NCBI GenBank assembly: GCA_001515265.1
Contig: LNDB01000002.1
Coordinates: 124,001-188,000 of the forward strand
DNA from: Candidatus Dichloromethanomonas elyunquensis
GTDB lineage: Bacteria > Bacillota > Desulfitobacteriia > Desulfitobacteriales > Syntrophobotulaceae
Length of the DNA stretch: 64,000 bases
Reading direction: 5' to 3'
This document shows positions 8,644 to 17,863 of this stretch, in pieces (position 1 is the stretch's first letter; each line of letters starts with the position of its first letter). The position numbers and the translations under genes are program-made. The notes beneath the pieces were generated by a model, which had not been told where the DNA came from, searched no databases, and saw only the letters and a list, made by a program, of their open reading frames with translations.

Positions 8644-9950
8644 ATTATCGGACAGCCCCTCTCGAGGTACTGGAAAGAATGAGTCTTCATCATTCACAGA
8701 TACCATCTTCCTTACAGGAACTTCGAGGCAATGGCAGCTTGGAAGGAGTTGTTATTGTAAGTACCTGTAATCGTTTAGAGATTTATGCAGTTGCTTCGCA
8801 AGTTAAAGACGGGATTAACGCAATTCAAGATTTTCTGGCAAAACATAATCATATAGAAAAAAAGGAACTTTGCCCTTATTTATATGATTATTCTTTCAAC
8901 CTTGCGGTTAAACATCTCTTTCGGGTAGCATCTGGCCTTGATTCTATGGTGTTAGGGGAGACTGAAATTTTAGGCCAGGTAGCTAGAGCGTATGAAACTG
9001 CCTGTACAGCAGGGGTAAGCCATAAAATTATTAATGTTTGGTTTCAAAAAGCGCTGGCTGTTGGTAAAAAAGCCCGGAGCCAGACCGGAATTGATCAGTT
9101 CTCCATCTCTATCAGTAATATTGCTGTACTGTTGGCAAAGCAACTGATAGAAAGTTTTCAGGAAAAGAAGATTTTACTCTTGGGGGCAGGCGAGATGAAT
9201 GAGCTAATTATGAAACATTTAGTCTCTCACGGTGCTTCTATTGTCATGATTGCCAATCGTTCCCTAGACAAAGCAAAAAAACTTGCAGCTGAGTACCGTT
9301 TTGAGGCTGTTCCGTTTAATGAGCTTAAACTTTGTCTTCAGGAAGCAGATATTGTATTTTCAGCCACATCGTCCAAACGTTATTTGATTACTGAGGATGA
9401 GATAGTTGAGATTATGAAGGTGAGACAACAACGCCCTCTTCTGCTCATCGATATTGCTCTCCCCAGAGATATTGACCCAAAGGTAAAAAATATTGAGTGC
9501 GTCAGTCATTATGATATGGGTGATCTGCGTAATGTTGCTGATAATAACCAAAATGCCCGGAAAATGGCAGCTCAGGAAATTGAGCGAATAACCGAAGAGG
9601 AAATGGTCCACTTTAATAAATGGCATAATTCTCTATTTATATTTCCTACAATCCAAGCTCTACAGGAACATGCGGAAGGGATTAAAAACAGTCAGATTAA
9701 TCAAGCTTTAGCTAAGCTGCCGGGGATAACCCAACAGCAAGAAAAAGTAATCCGCTCTTTGGCAAATTCAATCGTGAACCAGTTGTTTCATCACCCGTTT
9801 TTAAAACTAAAAGAAGCGGCAAATATCTCTCAAGGTTCTATCTATGCCGAAACATTACAGGAATTATTTCATCTGGTTGTCGATAATGGTATGAGAAATC
9901 AACAGGGAAATCAAAACAGCTGTGATTTAAAAGAAGCTTCAAATAAGTAA
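8619..9950 (+). CDS. hemA: Glutamyl-tRNA reductase
   Basis: NADPH-dependent reduction of glutamyl-tRNA-Glu to glutamate-1-semialdehyde, the first step of C5 tetrapyrrole synthesis. The 443-residue protein has the catalytic Cys50 in STCNRLEIYAV, the signature segment GLDSMVLGETEILGQV near residues 106-121, a Rossmann NADPH domain (LLGAGEM, about 190) and a C-terminal dimerisation helix. Start is TTG at 8619, 7 bases after AGAGGTGG; MFPIIVGLNYRTAP is the expected N-terminus. The partner aminomutase gene hemL, often next to hemA, is not in the window. Confidence 0.96.
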   Translation: MFPIIVGLNYRTAPLEVLERMSLHHSQIPSSLQELRGNGSLEGVVIVSTCNRLEIYAVASQVKDGINAIQDFLAKHNHIEKKELCPYLYDYSFNLAVKHLFRVASGLDSMVLGETEILGQVARAYETACTAGVSHKIINVWFQKALAVGKKARSQTGIDQFSISISNIAVLLAKQLIESFQEKKILLLGAGEMNELIMKHLVSHGASIVMIANRSLDKAKKLAAEYRFEAVPFNELKLCLQEADIVFSATSSKRYLITEDEIVEIMKVRQQRPLLLIDIALPRDIDPKVKNIECVSHYDMGDLRNVADNNQNARKMAAQEIERITEEEMVHFNKWHNSLFIFPTIQALQEHAEGIKNSQINQALAKLPGITQQQEKVIRSLANSIVNQLFHHPFLKLKEAANISQGSIYAETLQELFHLVVDNGMRNQQGNQNSCDLKEASNK

Positions 9951-10006
9951 AACCTTATAACAGAAATTCCAAAACAAATCGGCAGATAAGAGGAGTGTAA
10001 ACTTAC

Positions 10007-11521
10007 TTGGGAAAAGGTTATGTTTATTTAGTGGGAGCCGGTCCCGGAGACCCTAAGCTTCTTACGATAAAAGGCGCTGAATGTATTGCTAAGGCTGATG
10101 TCCTGGTTTATGACCGGCTGGTTTCCCGCCGGATTCTTCAATTAGCCAATAAGGATTGTGAACGTATTTACGTTGGCAAGCTTCCGGACAGGCATATCTT
10201 ACGGCAGGAAGAAATTAATGTTTTACTGGTAAAAAAGGCCTTGGAAGGCAAGATTGTTACCCGTTTAAAAGGAGGGGATCCCTTTGTTTTTGGACGGGGC
10301 GGAGAGGAAGCAGAAGAGTTAGTGGAGGCCGGAATTCCCTATGAGATTGTTCCGGGCATTACTTCGGCGGTTTCAGTCCCGGCTTATGCCGGAATTCCTG
10401 TTACCCATAGGGATATTACCTCTTCCTTTACAGTCATTACCGGACATGAAGATCCAAATAAAAATCAGTCTGCGGTTCACTGGGAACACCTCGCAAAAAA
10501 TATGGGAACTTTAGTTTTTCTTATGGGCATGGAGAACTTGGACCTTATTTGTCAAAGGCTTATTGAATATGGACTTAAAGTTGATACACCCGTTGGGATC
10601 ATTGAGTGGGGGACCCGCTGTGAACAACGTACGGTTACCGGGAACCTGGAAAATATTAAGCAATTAGCTGAGGCTGAGGGATATAAAAACCCTGCTGTCA
10701 TTATTGTCGGCCAGGTAGTTTCTCTGCGGCAGAAGTTACGGTGGATGGAAAAAAGGCCTTTGTTCGGAAAACGTATTATTGTCACTAGGTCAAGGCATCA
10801 AGCCAGCATGCTTTCTCAAGCAATAGAAGACCTGGGAGGAGAGGCCTGGGAATTTCCGTCCATTGAATTGGTTCCTCCGAGTGAACCTAAGCGATTGCAA
10901 GAAGCTGTAAGAGATATTCAAAATTTTCATTGGCTGATATTTACGAGTGTTAATGGAGTTGAAGCTTTTTTCACTGAATTAACGGCACAGGACAAAGATA
11001 TCAGGGAGCTGTCTGGAATTAATCTTGCTGCGATAGGGCCGGCAACAAAAGCTGCATTGGAAAGTCGCGGCTTGAGAGTTGCTTTTGTTCCTGAGGAATA
11101 TATTGCGGAAAAGGTTGCCGAGGGTCTTAATGGAAAAATATTGCCGGGGGAACGTATTCTCCTGGCCAGAGCTGAAGAGGCCAGGGAAATACTGCCTGAG
11201 TTACTTAAAAAAATGGGTGCCGATGTTTCAGATATTCCGGTTTATAAAACTGTCCCGGGAATGGCAGATAAAGGTGAACTATTAAAAATGCTTCAAAACC
11301 GGGCGTTTCATGCTATAACCTTCACAAGTTCCTCAACCGTACGCAACTTTATAAAAATGATTGACGGAAATATCTCTCTTTTAGACGGCATTCAATTGTA
11401 TACGATCGGGCCAATCACTACGGAAACTGTTAGCGAGTTTGGACTATCGGTATTTCGTCAAGCGGATAATTATACCATCCAGGGACTGCTTAATTCTATG
11501 GTGGAGGAAATAAATCATTGA
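10007..11521 (+). CDS. cobA-hemD: CobA-HemD fusion: uroporphyrinogen-III C-methyltransferase / uroporphyrinogen-III synthase
   Basis: Bifunctional protein of 504 residues. Residues about 1-245 are the SAM-dependent methyltransferase making precorrin-2 (YLVGAGPGDPKLLT near the N-terminus, GGDPFVFGRGGEE near 90-102, VPGIT). Residues about 250-504 are HemD, which closes hydroxymethylbilane to uroporphyrinogen III (FTSVNGVEAFF, then TFTSSSTVRNF). This fusion is common in clostridia. Start is TTG with AGGAG 11 bases upstream; no better start exists in frame. The gene directly follows hemA where hemC would be expected; hemC, which makes the HemD substrate, is missing. It overlaps the next gene by 4 bases. 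Confidence 0.94.
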   Translation: MGKGYVYLVGAGPGDPKLLTIKGAECIAKADVLVYDRLVSRRILQLANKDCERIYVGKLPDRHILRQEEINVLLVKKALEGKIVTRLKGGDPFVFGRGGEEAEELVEAGIPYEIVPGITSAVSVPAYAGIPVTHRDITSSFTVITGHEDPNKNQSAVHWEHLAKNMGTLVFLMGMENLDLICQRLIEYGLKVDTPVGIIEWGTRCEQRTVTGNLENIKQLAEAEGYKNPAVIIVGQVVSLRQKLRWMEKRPLFGKRIIVTRSRHQASMLSQAIEDLGGEAWEFPSIELVPPSEPKRLQEAVRDIQNFHWLIFTSVNGVEAFFTELTAQDKDIRELSGINLAAIGPATKAALESRGLRVAFVPEEYIAEKVAEGLNGKILPGERILLARAEEAREILPELLKKMGADVSDIPVYKTVPGMADKGELLKMLQNRAFHAITFTSSSTVRNFIKMIDGNISLLDGIQLYTIGPITTETVSEFGLSVFRQADNYTIQGLLNSMVEEINH

Positions 11522-12696
11522 TCAGTATAACTAAGCTTTTGTTTGATCGCCAATATTTCGGAGATACGCTGCGTTACAGTCACGGCAGCCATGCTGCCTT
11601 ACATGGGACTACAGGGAGCGCTGGGCCGGTTATTGTATGGAATTGTACCCGGACATGCAATTTGCACTGCCTTCATTGCTATATGGATTCTGATGCAAAA
11701 GATTATGAAGGAGAATTGTCTACTGCAGAGGCAAAGAAGCTGATTGATGATTTAGGGGAATTCCGAGTTCCAGTCCTCCTCTTTTCCGGCGGCGAACCGC
11801 TTCTGCGGCCGGATTTTTTTGAATTGGCAGAATACACTGCGGCTAAAGGAATCAGACCTACTCTTTCCACCAATGGGACCTTGATTACCAGGGAAGCAGC
11901 TCAAAATATTAAAAAGATCGGAGTGGGGTATGTCGGGATTTCGCTGGACGGATTAAGAGAGGTTAATGATCGGTTTAGGGGAAAAAGGGGAGCATTTCAA
12001 GCGGCGATGGAAGGGATACAGAATTGTGTGGCTGTAGGTCAGCGTGTAGGGCTCCGGTTTACGATTAACCGTCATAATTATCTGGAATTAGATCGTATTT
12101 TCGATTTTATCGAAGAAGAAAAAATTGACCGTGTTTGTTTTTACCACCTTGTATATTCAGGAAGAGGTTATCAGATAAAGAATGAAGATATAACACCGGA
12201 AGAATCACGAAAAGCAATGGACACGATTATTAAACGCACAATGGACTTTGAAAACCGGGGTCTTCATAAAGAAATCTTAACCGTAGATAATCATTGTGAC
12301 GGAGTTTATTTATATTTACAAGCTTTAAAAAACAATACAGAGATGGCGGAGAGAATTAAAGAATTGATTTTACGGAACGGGGGAAACCGTTCAGGGATTG
12401 CTTTTGGAAATATTGACCCTGAGGGTAATGTTCATCCGGACCAATTTACCCAGAACATTACTTTCGGAAATATTCGAGAAAGAAAATTCGGGGATATTTG
12501 GACAGATATGACTTATCCTGTTTTGGCAGGGTTCAAAAACAGAAAACCCCTTCTCAAGGGGCGCTGTTCAAAGTGTCGGTATTTAAATCTGTGCAACGGG
12601 AACTTTCGAACCAGAGCCCACGCTGTAAGCGGTGACATATGGGGGTCTGATCCCGCTTGTTACCTAACCGACGAGGAAATAGGCATCAACGATTAA
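11518..12696 (+). CDS. ahbC: Radical SAM heme-pathway protein AhbC/NirJ1-like
   Basis: A 392-residue radical SAM/SPASM protein. The SAM cluster motif is C47-x3-C51-x2-C54 (CNLHCLHC), followed by FSGGEPLLRPD; the C-terminal auxiliary cluster region has GRCSKCRYLNLCNG and PACY. Known AhbC removes two acetate side chains from 12,18-didecarboxysiroheme to give Fe-coproporphyrin III in sulfate reducers and archaea; NirJ1 is the name used for clostridial members. Assignment rests on its length, its position and the fused siroheme decarboxylase in the same operon. Start is TTG 11518, 10 bases after GGAGG, overlapping the upstream stop by 4 bases. It could be exchanged in role with the second radical SAM gene. 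Confidence 0.82.
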   Translation: MISITKLLFDRQYFGDTLRYSHGSHAALHGTTGSAGPVIVWNCTRTCNLHCLHCYMDSDAKDYEGELSTAEAKKLIDDLGEFRVPVLLFSGGEPLLRPDFFELAEYTAAKGIRPTLSTNGTLITREAAQNIKKIGVGYVGISLDGLREVNDRFRGKRGAFQAAMEGIQNCVAVGQRVGLRFTINRHNYLELDRIFDFIEEEKIDRVCFYHLVYSGRGYQIKNEDITPEESRKAMDTIIKRTMDFENRGLHKEILTVDNHCDGVYLYLQALKNNTEMAERIKELILRNGGNRSGIAFGNIDPEGNVHPDQFTQNITFGNIRERKFGDIWTDMTYPVLAGFKNRKPLLKGRCSKCRYLNLCNGNFRTRAHAVSGDIWGSDPACYLTDEEIGIND

Positions 12697-12708
12697 AGGA
12701 GGGATATT

Positions 12709-13698
12709 ATGCAACTGCGAAAACGTCCTCGGCATCTGCGGTCTAATGAAGTTATCCGCAGTATGGTGAGAGAAAACCATATTATGCTTACAGATCTGAT
12801 CTATCCTATGTTTGTCTGTTATGGTGAAAAGAAGAAAATTCCGATACCTTCCATGCCGGGAATTTTTCAATACTCATTAGATGAGTTCTTATTGGCACTG
12901 CAAGAAGTGGTAACATTAAAGATTCCGGCAATACTGTTATTTGGCATTCCTGAATATAAAGATGATATTGGCTCAGGCGCCTATGATGAATGTGGAATCG
13001 TGCAGGAGGCTGTACGTCTTGCAAAAAAGCATTATCCCAATCTATATCTCATTACCGATGTCTGCTTGTGCGAGTATACCGATCACGGACATTGCGGTTT
13101 AGTTAAGTCTGGACAGATTTTAAACGATGAATCCGTTGAACTTTTGGCTCGGACTGCTGTGTCTCAAGCCAGAGCCGGAGCAGATATGGTTGCCCCGTCT
13201 GATATGATGGACGGACGGGTTCTGGCCATTCGTGAAGCTTTGGATGCAGAAGGATTAGCACATATTCCTATCATGTCGTATTCTGCTAAGTACGCTTCCG
13301 GTTTCTACGGACCATTCCGGGAAGCGGCAGGTTCCGCTCCTCAATTCGGAGACCGCCGGACTTATCAAATGGACCCTCCGAACAGTGATGAAGCTATACG
13401 TGAGACCGAACTGGACGTAGAAGAAGGAGCCGATATTATCATAGTCAAACCTGCTTTGGCCTACGGAGACATTATTTACCAGACCAAGCAGAAGTTCAGG
13501 CTGCCGGTAGCCGCTTACAATGTAAGCGGTGAGTATGCAATGATCAAAGCGGCTTCCGCTAACGGGTGGATTGACGAACAGCGGATTATAATGGAAGCTC
13601 TGGTTGGAATGAAACGCGCAGGCGCTGATTTATTGATTACGTACCATGCTTTGGAGGTAGCCCGTTGGCTGAACAAACCCGGAGGAGGAGGGGCGTAA
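12709..13698 (+). CDS. hemB: Porphobilinogen synthase (delta-aminolevulinate dehydratase)
   Basis: Condenses two 5-aminolevulinates to porphobilinogen. The 329-residue protein carries the zinc-type triad C119, C121, C129 in DVCLCEYTDHGHCG and both Schiff-base lysine regions: MSYSAKYASGFYGPFR (near 190) and IIVKPALAYGD (near 245). It is therefore the zinc-dependent class, not the Mg/K type. ATG is preceded by AAAGGAGGG. It is placed between the two radical SAM genes in a tight operon; the 2-base gap to ahbD suggests coupling. Confidence 0.97.
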   Translation: MQLRKRPRHLRSNEVIRSMVRENHIMLTDLIYPMFVCYGEKKKIPIPSMPGIFQYSLDEFLLALQEVVTLKIPAILLFGIPEYKDDIGSGAYDECGIVQEAVRLAKKHYPNLYLITDVCLCEYTDHGHCGLVKSGQILNDESVELLARTAVSQARAGADMVAPSDMMDGRVLAIREALDAEGLAHIPIMSYSAKYASGFYGPFREAAGSAPQFGDRRTYQMDPPNSDEAIRETELDVEEGADIIIVKPALAYGDIIYQTKQKFRLPVAAYNVSGEYAMIKAASANGWIDEQRIIMEALVGMKRAGADLLITYHALEVARWLNKPGGGGA

Positions 13699-13700
13699 AA

Positions 13701-14699
13701 ATGATTGTATCCTGGAATACAACAAATGCCTGTAACATGTACTGCAGCCACTGCTATCGCGATGCCGGATGCAAAGCGGAGGAGGAGCTAAGTACGGCTG
13801 AAGCAAAGACTTTGCTGGAACAAATAGCCCATGCAGGATTTAAAATCATGATTTTCAGCGGGGGAGAACCCCTTCTTCGTCCCGATATTGTCGAACTAAC
13901 TGCTTATGCAAAACAACTGGGATTGCGTCCTGTCTTTGGTACAAATGGGACACTCTTAACTTTGGAGTTAGCTCAGTCTCTCAAAGAAGCCGGTGCTATG
14001 GGGATGGGGATTTCATTGGATTCGATGGATAAACAAAAGCATGATAAGTTTCGGTCTTACGAGGGAGGATGGGAACAGGCGGTTCAGGGGATGCGGAATT
14101 GCCGAAAAGTGGGGCTCCCTTTTCAGATTCATACAACGGTTATAGAATGGAATCAATCGGAATTAGAAGGCATAACCGATTTTGCTGTCCAAGAAGGTGC
14201 AGTGGCACACCATTTCTTTTTTCTAGTTCCAACCGGCAGAGCAGAATCTATTGAAGAGGAATCTTTAAGAGCGGAAGCTTACGAGGAAGTATTAACTAGA
14301 ATTATGAAGAAACAGCAAACAGTAGGTATTGAACTCAAACCAACGTGTGCACCGCAATTTATCCGAATAGCCAGGCAATTAGGTATAGAAACGCGTTTCG
14401 GCCGCGGCTGTCTCGCGGGAACGGCCTATTGCATTATTAGTCCTAAAGGCAAGGTACAGCCCTGCGCTTACTTAAATATTGAAATAGGAGACGTAAGAAA
14501 AAACTCATTTAACGAAATATGGGTCGGCAGTCCTGTACTTCAAGAACTTCGTACTTTAGATTATAAAGGCGGTTGCGGTACTTGTCCGTATAAAAAAGTA
14601 TGCGGCGGCTGCAGGGCCCGTGCGGCCTACTACCATAAAGGCGATTATATGGCCGAGGAACCTTGGTGCTTATACCATGGACGTAAAGGAGAGGGCTAA
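13701..14699 (+). CDS. ahbD: Radical SAM heme synthase-like protein AhbD/NirJ2
   Basis: A 332-residue radical SAM/SPASM protein with the cluster motif C11-x3-C15-x2-C18 (NACNMYCSHCYRD) at the very N-terminus, FSGGEPLLRPD, and C-terminal cysteines in CGTCPYKKVCGGCRARA for auxiliary Fe-S binding. AhbD oxidatively decarboxylates the two propionates of Fe-coproporphyrin III to give heme b; NirJ2 is the clostridial name. I chose ATG 13701 over an upstream in-frame TTG because a long purine ribosome site (13681-13693) sits 7 bases before it and the N-terminus then matches the family. It follows hemB closely and abuts the fused ahbA-ahbB gene without a spacer. Confidence 0.84.
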   Translation: MIVSWNTTNACNMYCSHCYRDAGCKAEEELSTAEAKTLLEQIAHAGFKIMIFSGGEPLLRPDIVELTAYAKQLGLRPVFGTNGTLLTLELAQSLKEAGAMGMGISLDSMDKQKHDKFRSYEGGWEQAVQGMRNCRKVGLPFQIHTTVIEWNQSELEGITDFAVQEGAVAHHFFFLVPTGRAESIEEESLRAEAYEEVLTRIMKKQQTVGIELKPTCAPQFIRIARQLGIETRFGRGCLAGTAYCIISPKGKVQPCAYLNIEIGDVRKNSFNEIWVGSPVLQELRTLDYKGGCGTCPYKKVCGGCRARAAYYHKGDYMAEEPWCLYHGRKGEG

Positions 14700-15716
14700 G
14701 TGGATGAAATAGATCGTATCCTTTTAAACAACATTCAGCATGCTTTTCCTATCGATCTGTTTCCATACCGGATTTTAGGATCAGAGGCCGGAATTGAGGA
14801 AAATGAAGCTTGGCAAAGAGTGGAAGGCTTTAGAAAAAGAGGAATTATACGACGTCTTGGAGGAGTTTTTGATTCCAGGCGTTTAGGGTATACAAGTACT
14901 CTTTGTGCTGCTAAGGTACCACATGATAAAATATTGACTGTAGCAGATTTTCTAAATGGAATTAATGAAGTCACCCATAATTATCTGCGCAGTTACGAAT
15001 ATAATATGTGGTTTACCATAATTGCTGTTTCACAAGAAAAGTTAACAAAGATATTAAGAGACGTGCAACAAATATTAGGAAACGGGGAAGTATTCAGCCT
15101 TCCTGCTCAAAGAGTTTATAAAATCAATGTGCAATTTAACTTGGAAAAAAGAAAAACCGAAAATCTAGTAAAGGAAAAGGTTGATGAACGGTTTAACAGG
15201 GGTATAGTTGCAAAAAATGTAGTAAGTGATAAGATTTTTGTTCCTGCAGAGGAAGATAAAATGCTTATCCGACTGATTCAGGATAATTTACCTCATAGTA
15301 TCAGCCCTTTTGCAGAAATCGCACAAAAATTGTCTTGGAGCAAGGAAAATGTATTTTCCGGCATATCCCGCCTTCTCGAGAACCAAGTACTTCGTCGCTT
15401 TGGGGCAGTATTAAAGCACCAAAAAGTAGGTTTTACTTCTAATGCAATGGGAGTTTGGATCGTGCCGGAAGACAAAATCGATGCGTGTGGTTATAGAATG
15501 GCTCAATTTAAGGAAGTAAGTCATTGCTACAAACGACAAACTTTTCCCGGCTGGCCCTATAATCTTTTTACTATGATTCACGGGCATACCGAAAAGGAGT
15601 GTAGCGAAATTGCGGAAAGAATTTCACATGATACGGGGATCAAAGATTATAAGATGCTTTTTAGTCTGTCTGAATTGAAAAAAAGCAGTATGCGTTATTT
15701 TACGGAAGAGAACTAA
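14700..15716 (+). CDS. ahbAB: Siroheme decarboxylase, AhbA-AhbB fusion
   Basis: A 338-residue protein made of two similar AsnC/Lrp-type winged-helix plus alpha/beta units (about 1-150 and 170-338); each half begins with a helix-turn-helix-like stretch (DRILLNNIQ..., DKMLIRLIQDNLP...) and contains a G(V/A)(F/L)xxxxxG(F/Y)(T/S) segment (GGVFDSRRLGYTS, GAVLKHQKVGFTS). In the Ahb pathway separate AhbA and AhbB form a heterodimer that decarboxylates siroheme to 12,18-didecarboxysiroheme; fused forms are known. The GTG start directly follows the ahbD stop, with AAAGGAGAGG upstream. A plain transcription regulator is the alternative, but the operon makes the enzyme far likelier. Confidence 0.85.
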   Translation: MDEIDRILLNNIQHAFPIDLFPYRILGSEAGIEENEAWQRVEGFRKRGIIRRLGGVFDSRRLGYTSTLCAAKVPHDKILTVADFLNGINEVTHNYLRSYEYNMWFTIIAVSQEKLTKILRDVQQILGNGEVFSLPAQRVYKINVQFNLEKRKTENLVKEKVDERFNRGIVAKNVVSDKIFVPAEEDKMLIRLIQDNLPHSISPFAEIAQKLSWSKENVFSGISRLLENQVLRRFGAVLKHQKVGFTSNAMGVWIVPEDKIDACGYRMAQFKEVSHCYKRQTFPGWPYNLFTMIHGHTEKECSEIAERISHDTGIKDYKMLFSLSELKKSSMRYFTEEN

Positions 15717-15787
15717 CCAGCAAAATAAAACATAATTCCCATAACCTACAAGTAAAAAACCAAATCTGGGGGTAGTTTAGCGTTTCT

Positions 15788-16273
15788 TTAAGAATTCAGT
15801 GCTTCATCCAGTAAATAAATTGCTTGTTCTTGAGCAATACTCTTTACCTCCATTAGTTCACTGACAAAAACCCTTCGCGCATTGTCTAAAATATTTGTGT
15901 CATCTTGTCCAAGTTTGCTTGTTTGGCTCTTACGAGTCAAATCACGTATTACTTCAGTTCCCTGGTATATATTTCCGGATTTCATTTTCTTTTTATTGAT
16001 ATCTTTACAAAATCTTTGGTTTTCAAAAATGATGGGATCTGTTTCACCATGGTTGAAGCTTTTGAGTATATTTTCCAAGATATCGAGTCCAACCACCTTA
16101 CGAATTCCTATTTTACTGGCTTTATCCACAGGAATAGCAATCTCCATATTTACTTTTGGAATACTCAAAATGTAGCAGCGTTCAAGTTTCCCCAAAATAT
16201 CTTTCTTTTCTACAGCATCAACTATACAAATACCATGCATTGGATAAAAAATTTTATCTCCGACTTGAAACAT
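15788..16273 (-). CDS. CarD family transcriptional regulator
   Basis: A 161-residue protein with the CarD/TRCF RNA polymerase-interacting domain in the first 60 residues (MFQVGDKIFYPMHGICIVDAVEKK) followed by a helical domain. CarD proteins bind the RNA polymerase beta subunit and stabilise open promoter complexes. I chose ATG 16273; the in-frame GTG at 16282 is part of the ribosome site GGGAGGTG (minus strand), which sits 6 bases before this ATG. It has its own promoter and runs opposite to the heme operon, with the two 3' ends only 71 bases apart. The target genes are unknown. Confidence 0.88.
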   Translation of the reverse strand: MFQVGDKIFYPMHGICIVDAVEKKDILGKLERCYILSIPKVNMEIAIPVDKASKIGIRKVVGLDILENILKSFNHGETDPIIFENQRFCKDINKKKMKSGNIYQGTEVIRDLTRKSQTSKLGQDDTNILDNARRVFVSELMEVKSIAQEQAIYLLDEALNS

Positions 16274-16302
16274 ATAATTCACCTCCCATGAATAACGTAC
16301 TC

Positions 16303-16332
16303 ATTATACCATAAATATTGCAGAAATGTAAA
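16303..16332 (-). promoter_or_regulatory. Promoter of the CarD-type gene
   Basis: Reading on the minus strand: TTTACA (16332-16327), an 18-base spacer and a perfect TATAAT (16308-16303), about 30 bases before the start codon. Confidence 0.65.
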
Positions 16333-16424
16333 ATAACATACTAACATAATTGCAAAGATAATGTCAATAACAAAATACACAAAATATATTACAATGAATT
16401 ACAGAGATTTAAGGCAAAGCCTTT

Positions 16425-16700
16425 TTATTTAAGATTATCCAGTCGTTTATTCCGGAAGTACAGGAGAATATCGATCCCGACCATACAAAAGTTCAGTACA
16501 TAGAGGATTAAGATATAATCGAACGAATATAAAATCTTGTGCATGATCCCGGAAAGATAGCCGATAAGTAAGACAAAGAGGAAAAATGCGCTTTTTCCTT
16601 TGGCGGTTCGTGTTTTGTAAGAGGTGTAAATCGAGAAAGGCCAGGCGGAACCGAAACAAAGCAGCATAATCATTTCAAAAATACTCAAGGGAAACACCAT
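16425..16700 (-). CDS. Small membrane protein, possible PQ-loop-like
   Basis: A 91-residue hydrophobic protein with about three membrane segments (roughly residues 4-24, 37-55 and 61-81) and a basic C-terminus (RNKRLDNLK). The segment WPFSIYTSYKTRTAKGKS between the first two helices loosely resembles a PQ-loop repeat of SWEET/SemiSWEET-type transporters (a Pro followed by basic residues and Lys-Gly-x-Ser), but this is only a resemblance. Single-gene unit; the ribosome site is weak (AAGAAATGG region). Function unknown. Confidence 0.6.
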   Translation of the reverse strand: MVFPLSIFEMIMLLCFGSAWPFSIYTSYKTRTAKGKSAFFLFVLLIGYLSGIMHKILYSFDYILILYVLNFCMVGIDILLYFRNKRLDNLK

Positions 16701-16774
16701 CCATTTCTTGTTATTTAATGATAAATTAAATAGGATACAATCAAACCGGTCTCGGACTGAAAGGTTTGTCGGAT

Positions 16775-17863
16775 ATGCAAATTAACAATGCCGGCTTTCT
16801 CAATCCCATAGTACAAGATATTGATCTGACGCAGTTAAAAGTCGGCCAGCAGCTTGAAGTCGAGATTTTGAGCACTGATGCGGATCAGGAAGGGATTATT
16901 TCCCTCGGCGGCAAACCGATGAGGGCCAAAATTGAGGCCCAGGTCCAGACCGGCGACCGTTTCTGGGCCGCAATCAAAGAAGCCGGTGCTAACGGTATTG
17001 TTTTAAGCCGTGACATAAACGCTTCTTCCTTGAACAGCCTTTCTAAAGAACAGATTATTACTTTGATTGACCGGGGAGTAGGTTTTGATCCCCGGATTGC
17101 GGAAGTTCTGACTTCTTTTGTGACCAGCGAGACAACGCCGGCCCTATTCTCCATGCTTAACAGCAATAATCCCCAAATTCGCAGCCTGATGTCAGTATTA
17201 TTGAGCGCTCTTCCGGACTGGTCCAAGCTCAATAGTCAAAATTATACTCAAATCATTAAATATTTTTCCGCTTTGGGTTTGGAAAATGAGAAATCGGTCT
17301 ACGATGCTTTTTTTTCTAATAAGAAGGACATCGATTTTAACCCGCAATCGGTTAAAGCAAATATATTAAAAATAACACAGGACCAGTCGGATAAATTGTC
17401 TAAAGAAGAAAGAGCTGCAATCGGCGATATTCTGAAAGAAATCACCGGGCAGCAGCTATGGGCCCAATCAGGAACGAGAAAAAATGCCTACAGCTTATTG
17501 CATTTGCTCTTGCAGGACCAGGGAGAATATTTCAATTGCAAAATTGCTTTGGAGAGCTCACGCAAAGGGAAAAGAATGGATCCGGAACATTGTCACATTG
17601 CTTTGCAAGTTGACACTCCGAATTTAGGAAAGGTCGGGGCAGATATTATGCTCTACGAAAATAAAGTAAATGTTTGCCTTCTTCATGAGGATATTGAAGT
17701 GCTGAGACCCGTTATTCAGGAACTCCGGCAGGATTCAAATGCAAACATACAGATGACAAGGCTGCAAATTGAGAAAATCACCCTTAAATCATTTCAGGAG
17801 TTGCCGTATTTTCAGAAATTTTTATCAGGGAAACAGCAAAGCGGGGTGGATGTTAAAGGATGA
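16775..17863 (+). CDS. FliK-like hook-length control domain protein
   Basis: A 362-residue protein. The C-terminal part (about 260-355: IALQVDTPNLGKVGADIMLYENKVNVCL...) has the pattern of the Flg_hook domain of FliK, which in flagella signals the export gate to switch substrate. The N-terminus (VGQQLEVEILSTDADQEGIISLGGKPMRAK) is a beta-rich OB-like stretch. I chose ATG 16775 rather than TTG 16766 because GAAAGG (16759-16764) is 10 bases upstream of the former and one base from the latter. It overlaps the FlhB-like gene by 4 bases. No other flagellar genes are in the window, so this is an orphan pair; it may act with a flagellar export gate encoded elsewhere or in another role. Confidence 0.72.
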   Translation: MQINNAGFLNPIVQDIDLTQLKVGQQLEVEILSTDADQEGIISLGGKPMRAKIEAQVQTGDRFWAAIKEAGANGIVLSRDINASSLNSLSKEQIITLIDRGVGFDPRIAEVLTSFVTSETTPALFSMLNSNNPQIRSLMSVLLSALPDWSKLNSQNYTQIIKYFSALGLENEKSVYDAFFSNKKDIDFNPQSVKANILKITQDQSDKLSKEERAAIGDILKEITGQQLWAQSGTRKNAYSLLHLLLQDQGEYFNCKIALESSRKGKRMDPEHCHIALQVDTPNLGKVGADIMLYENKVNVCLLHEDIEVLRPVIQELRQDSNANIQMTRLQIEKITLKSFQELPYFQKFLSGKQQSGVDVKG

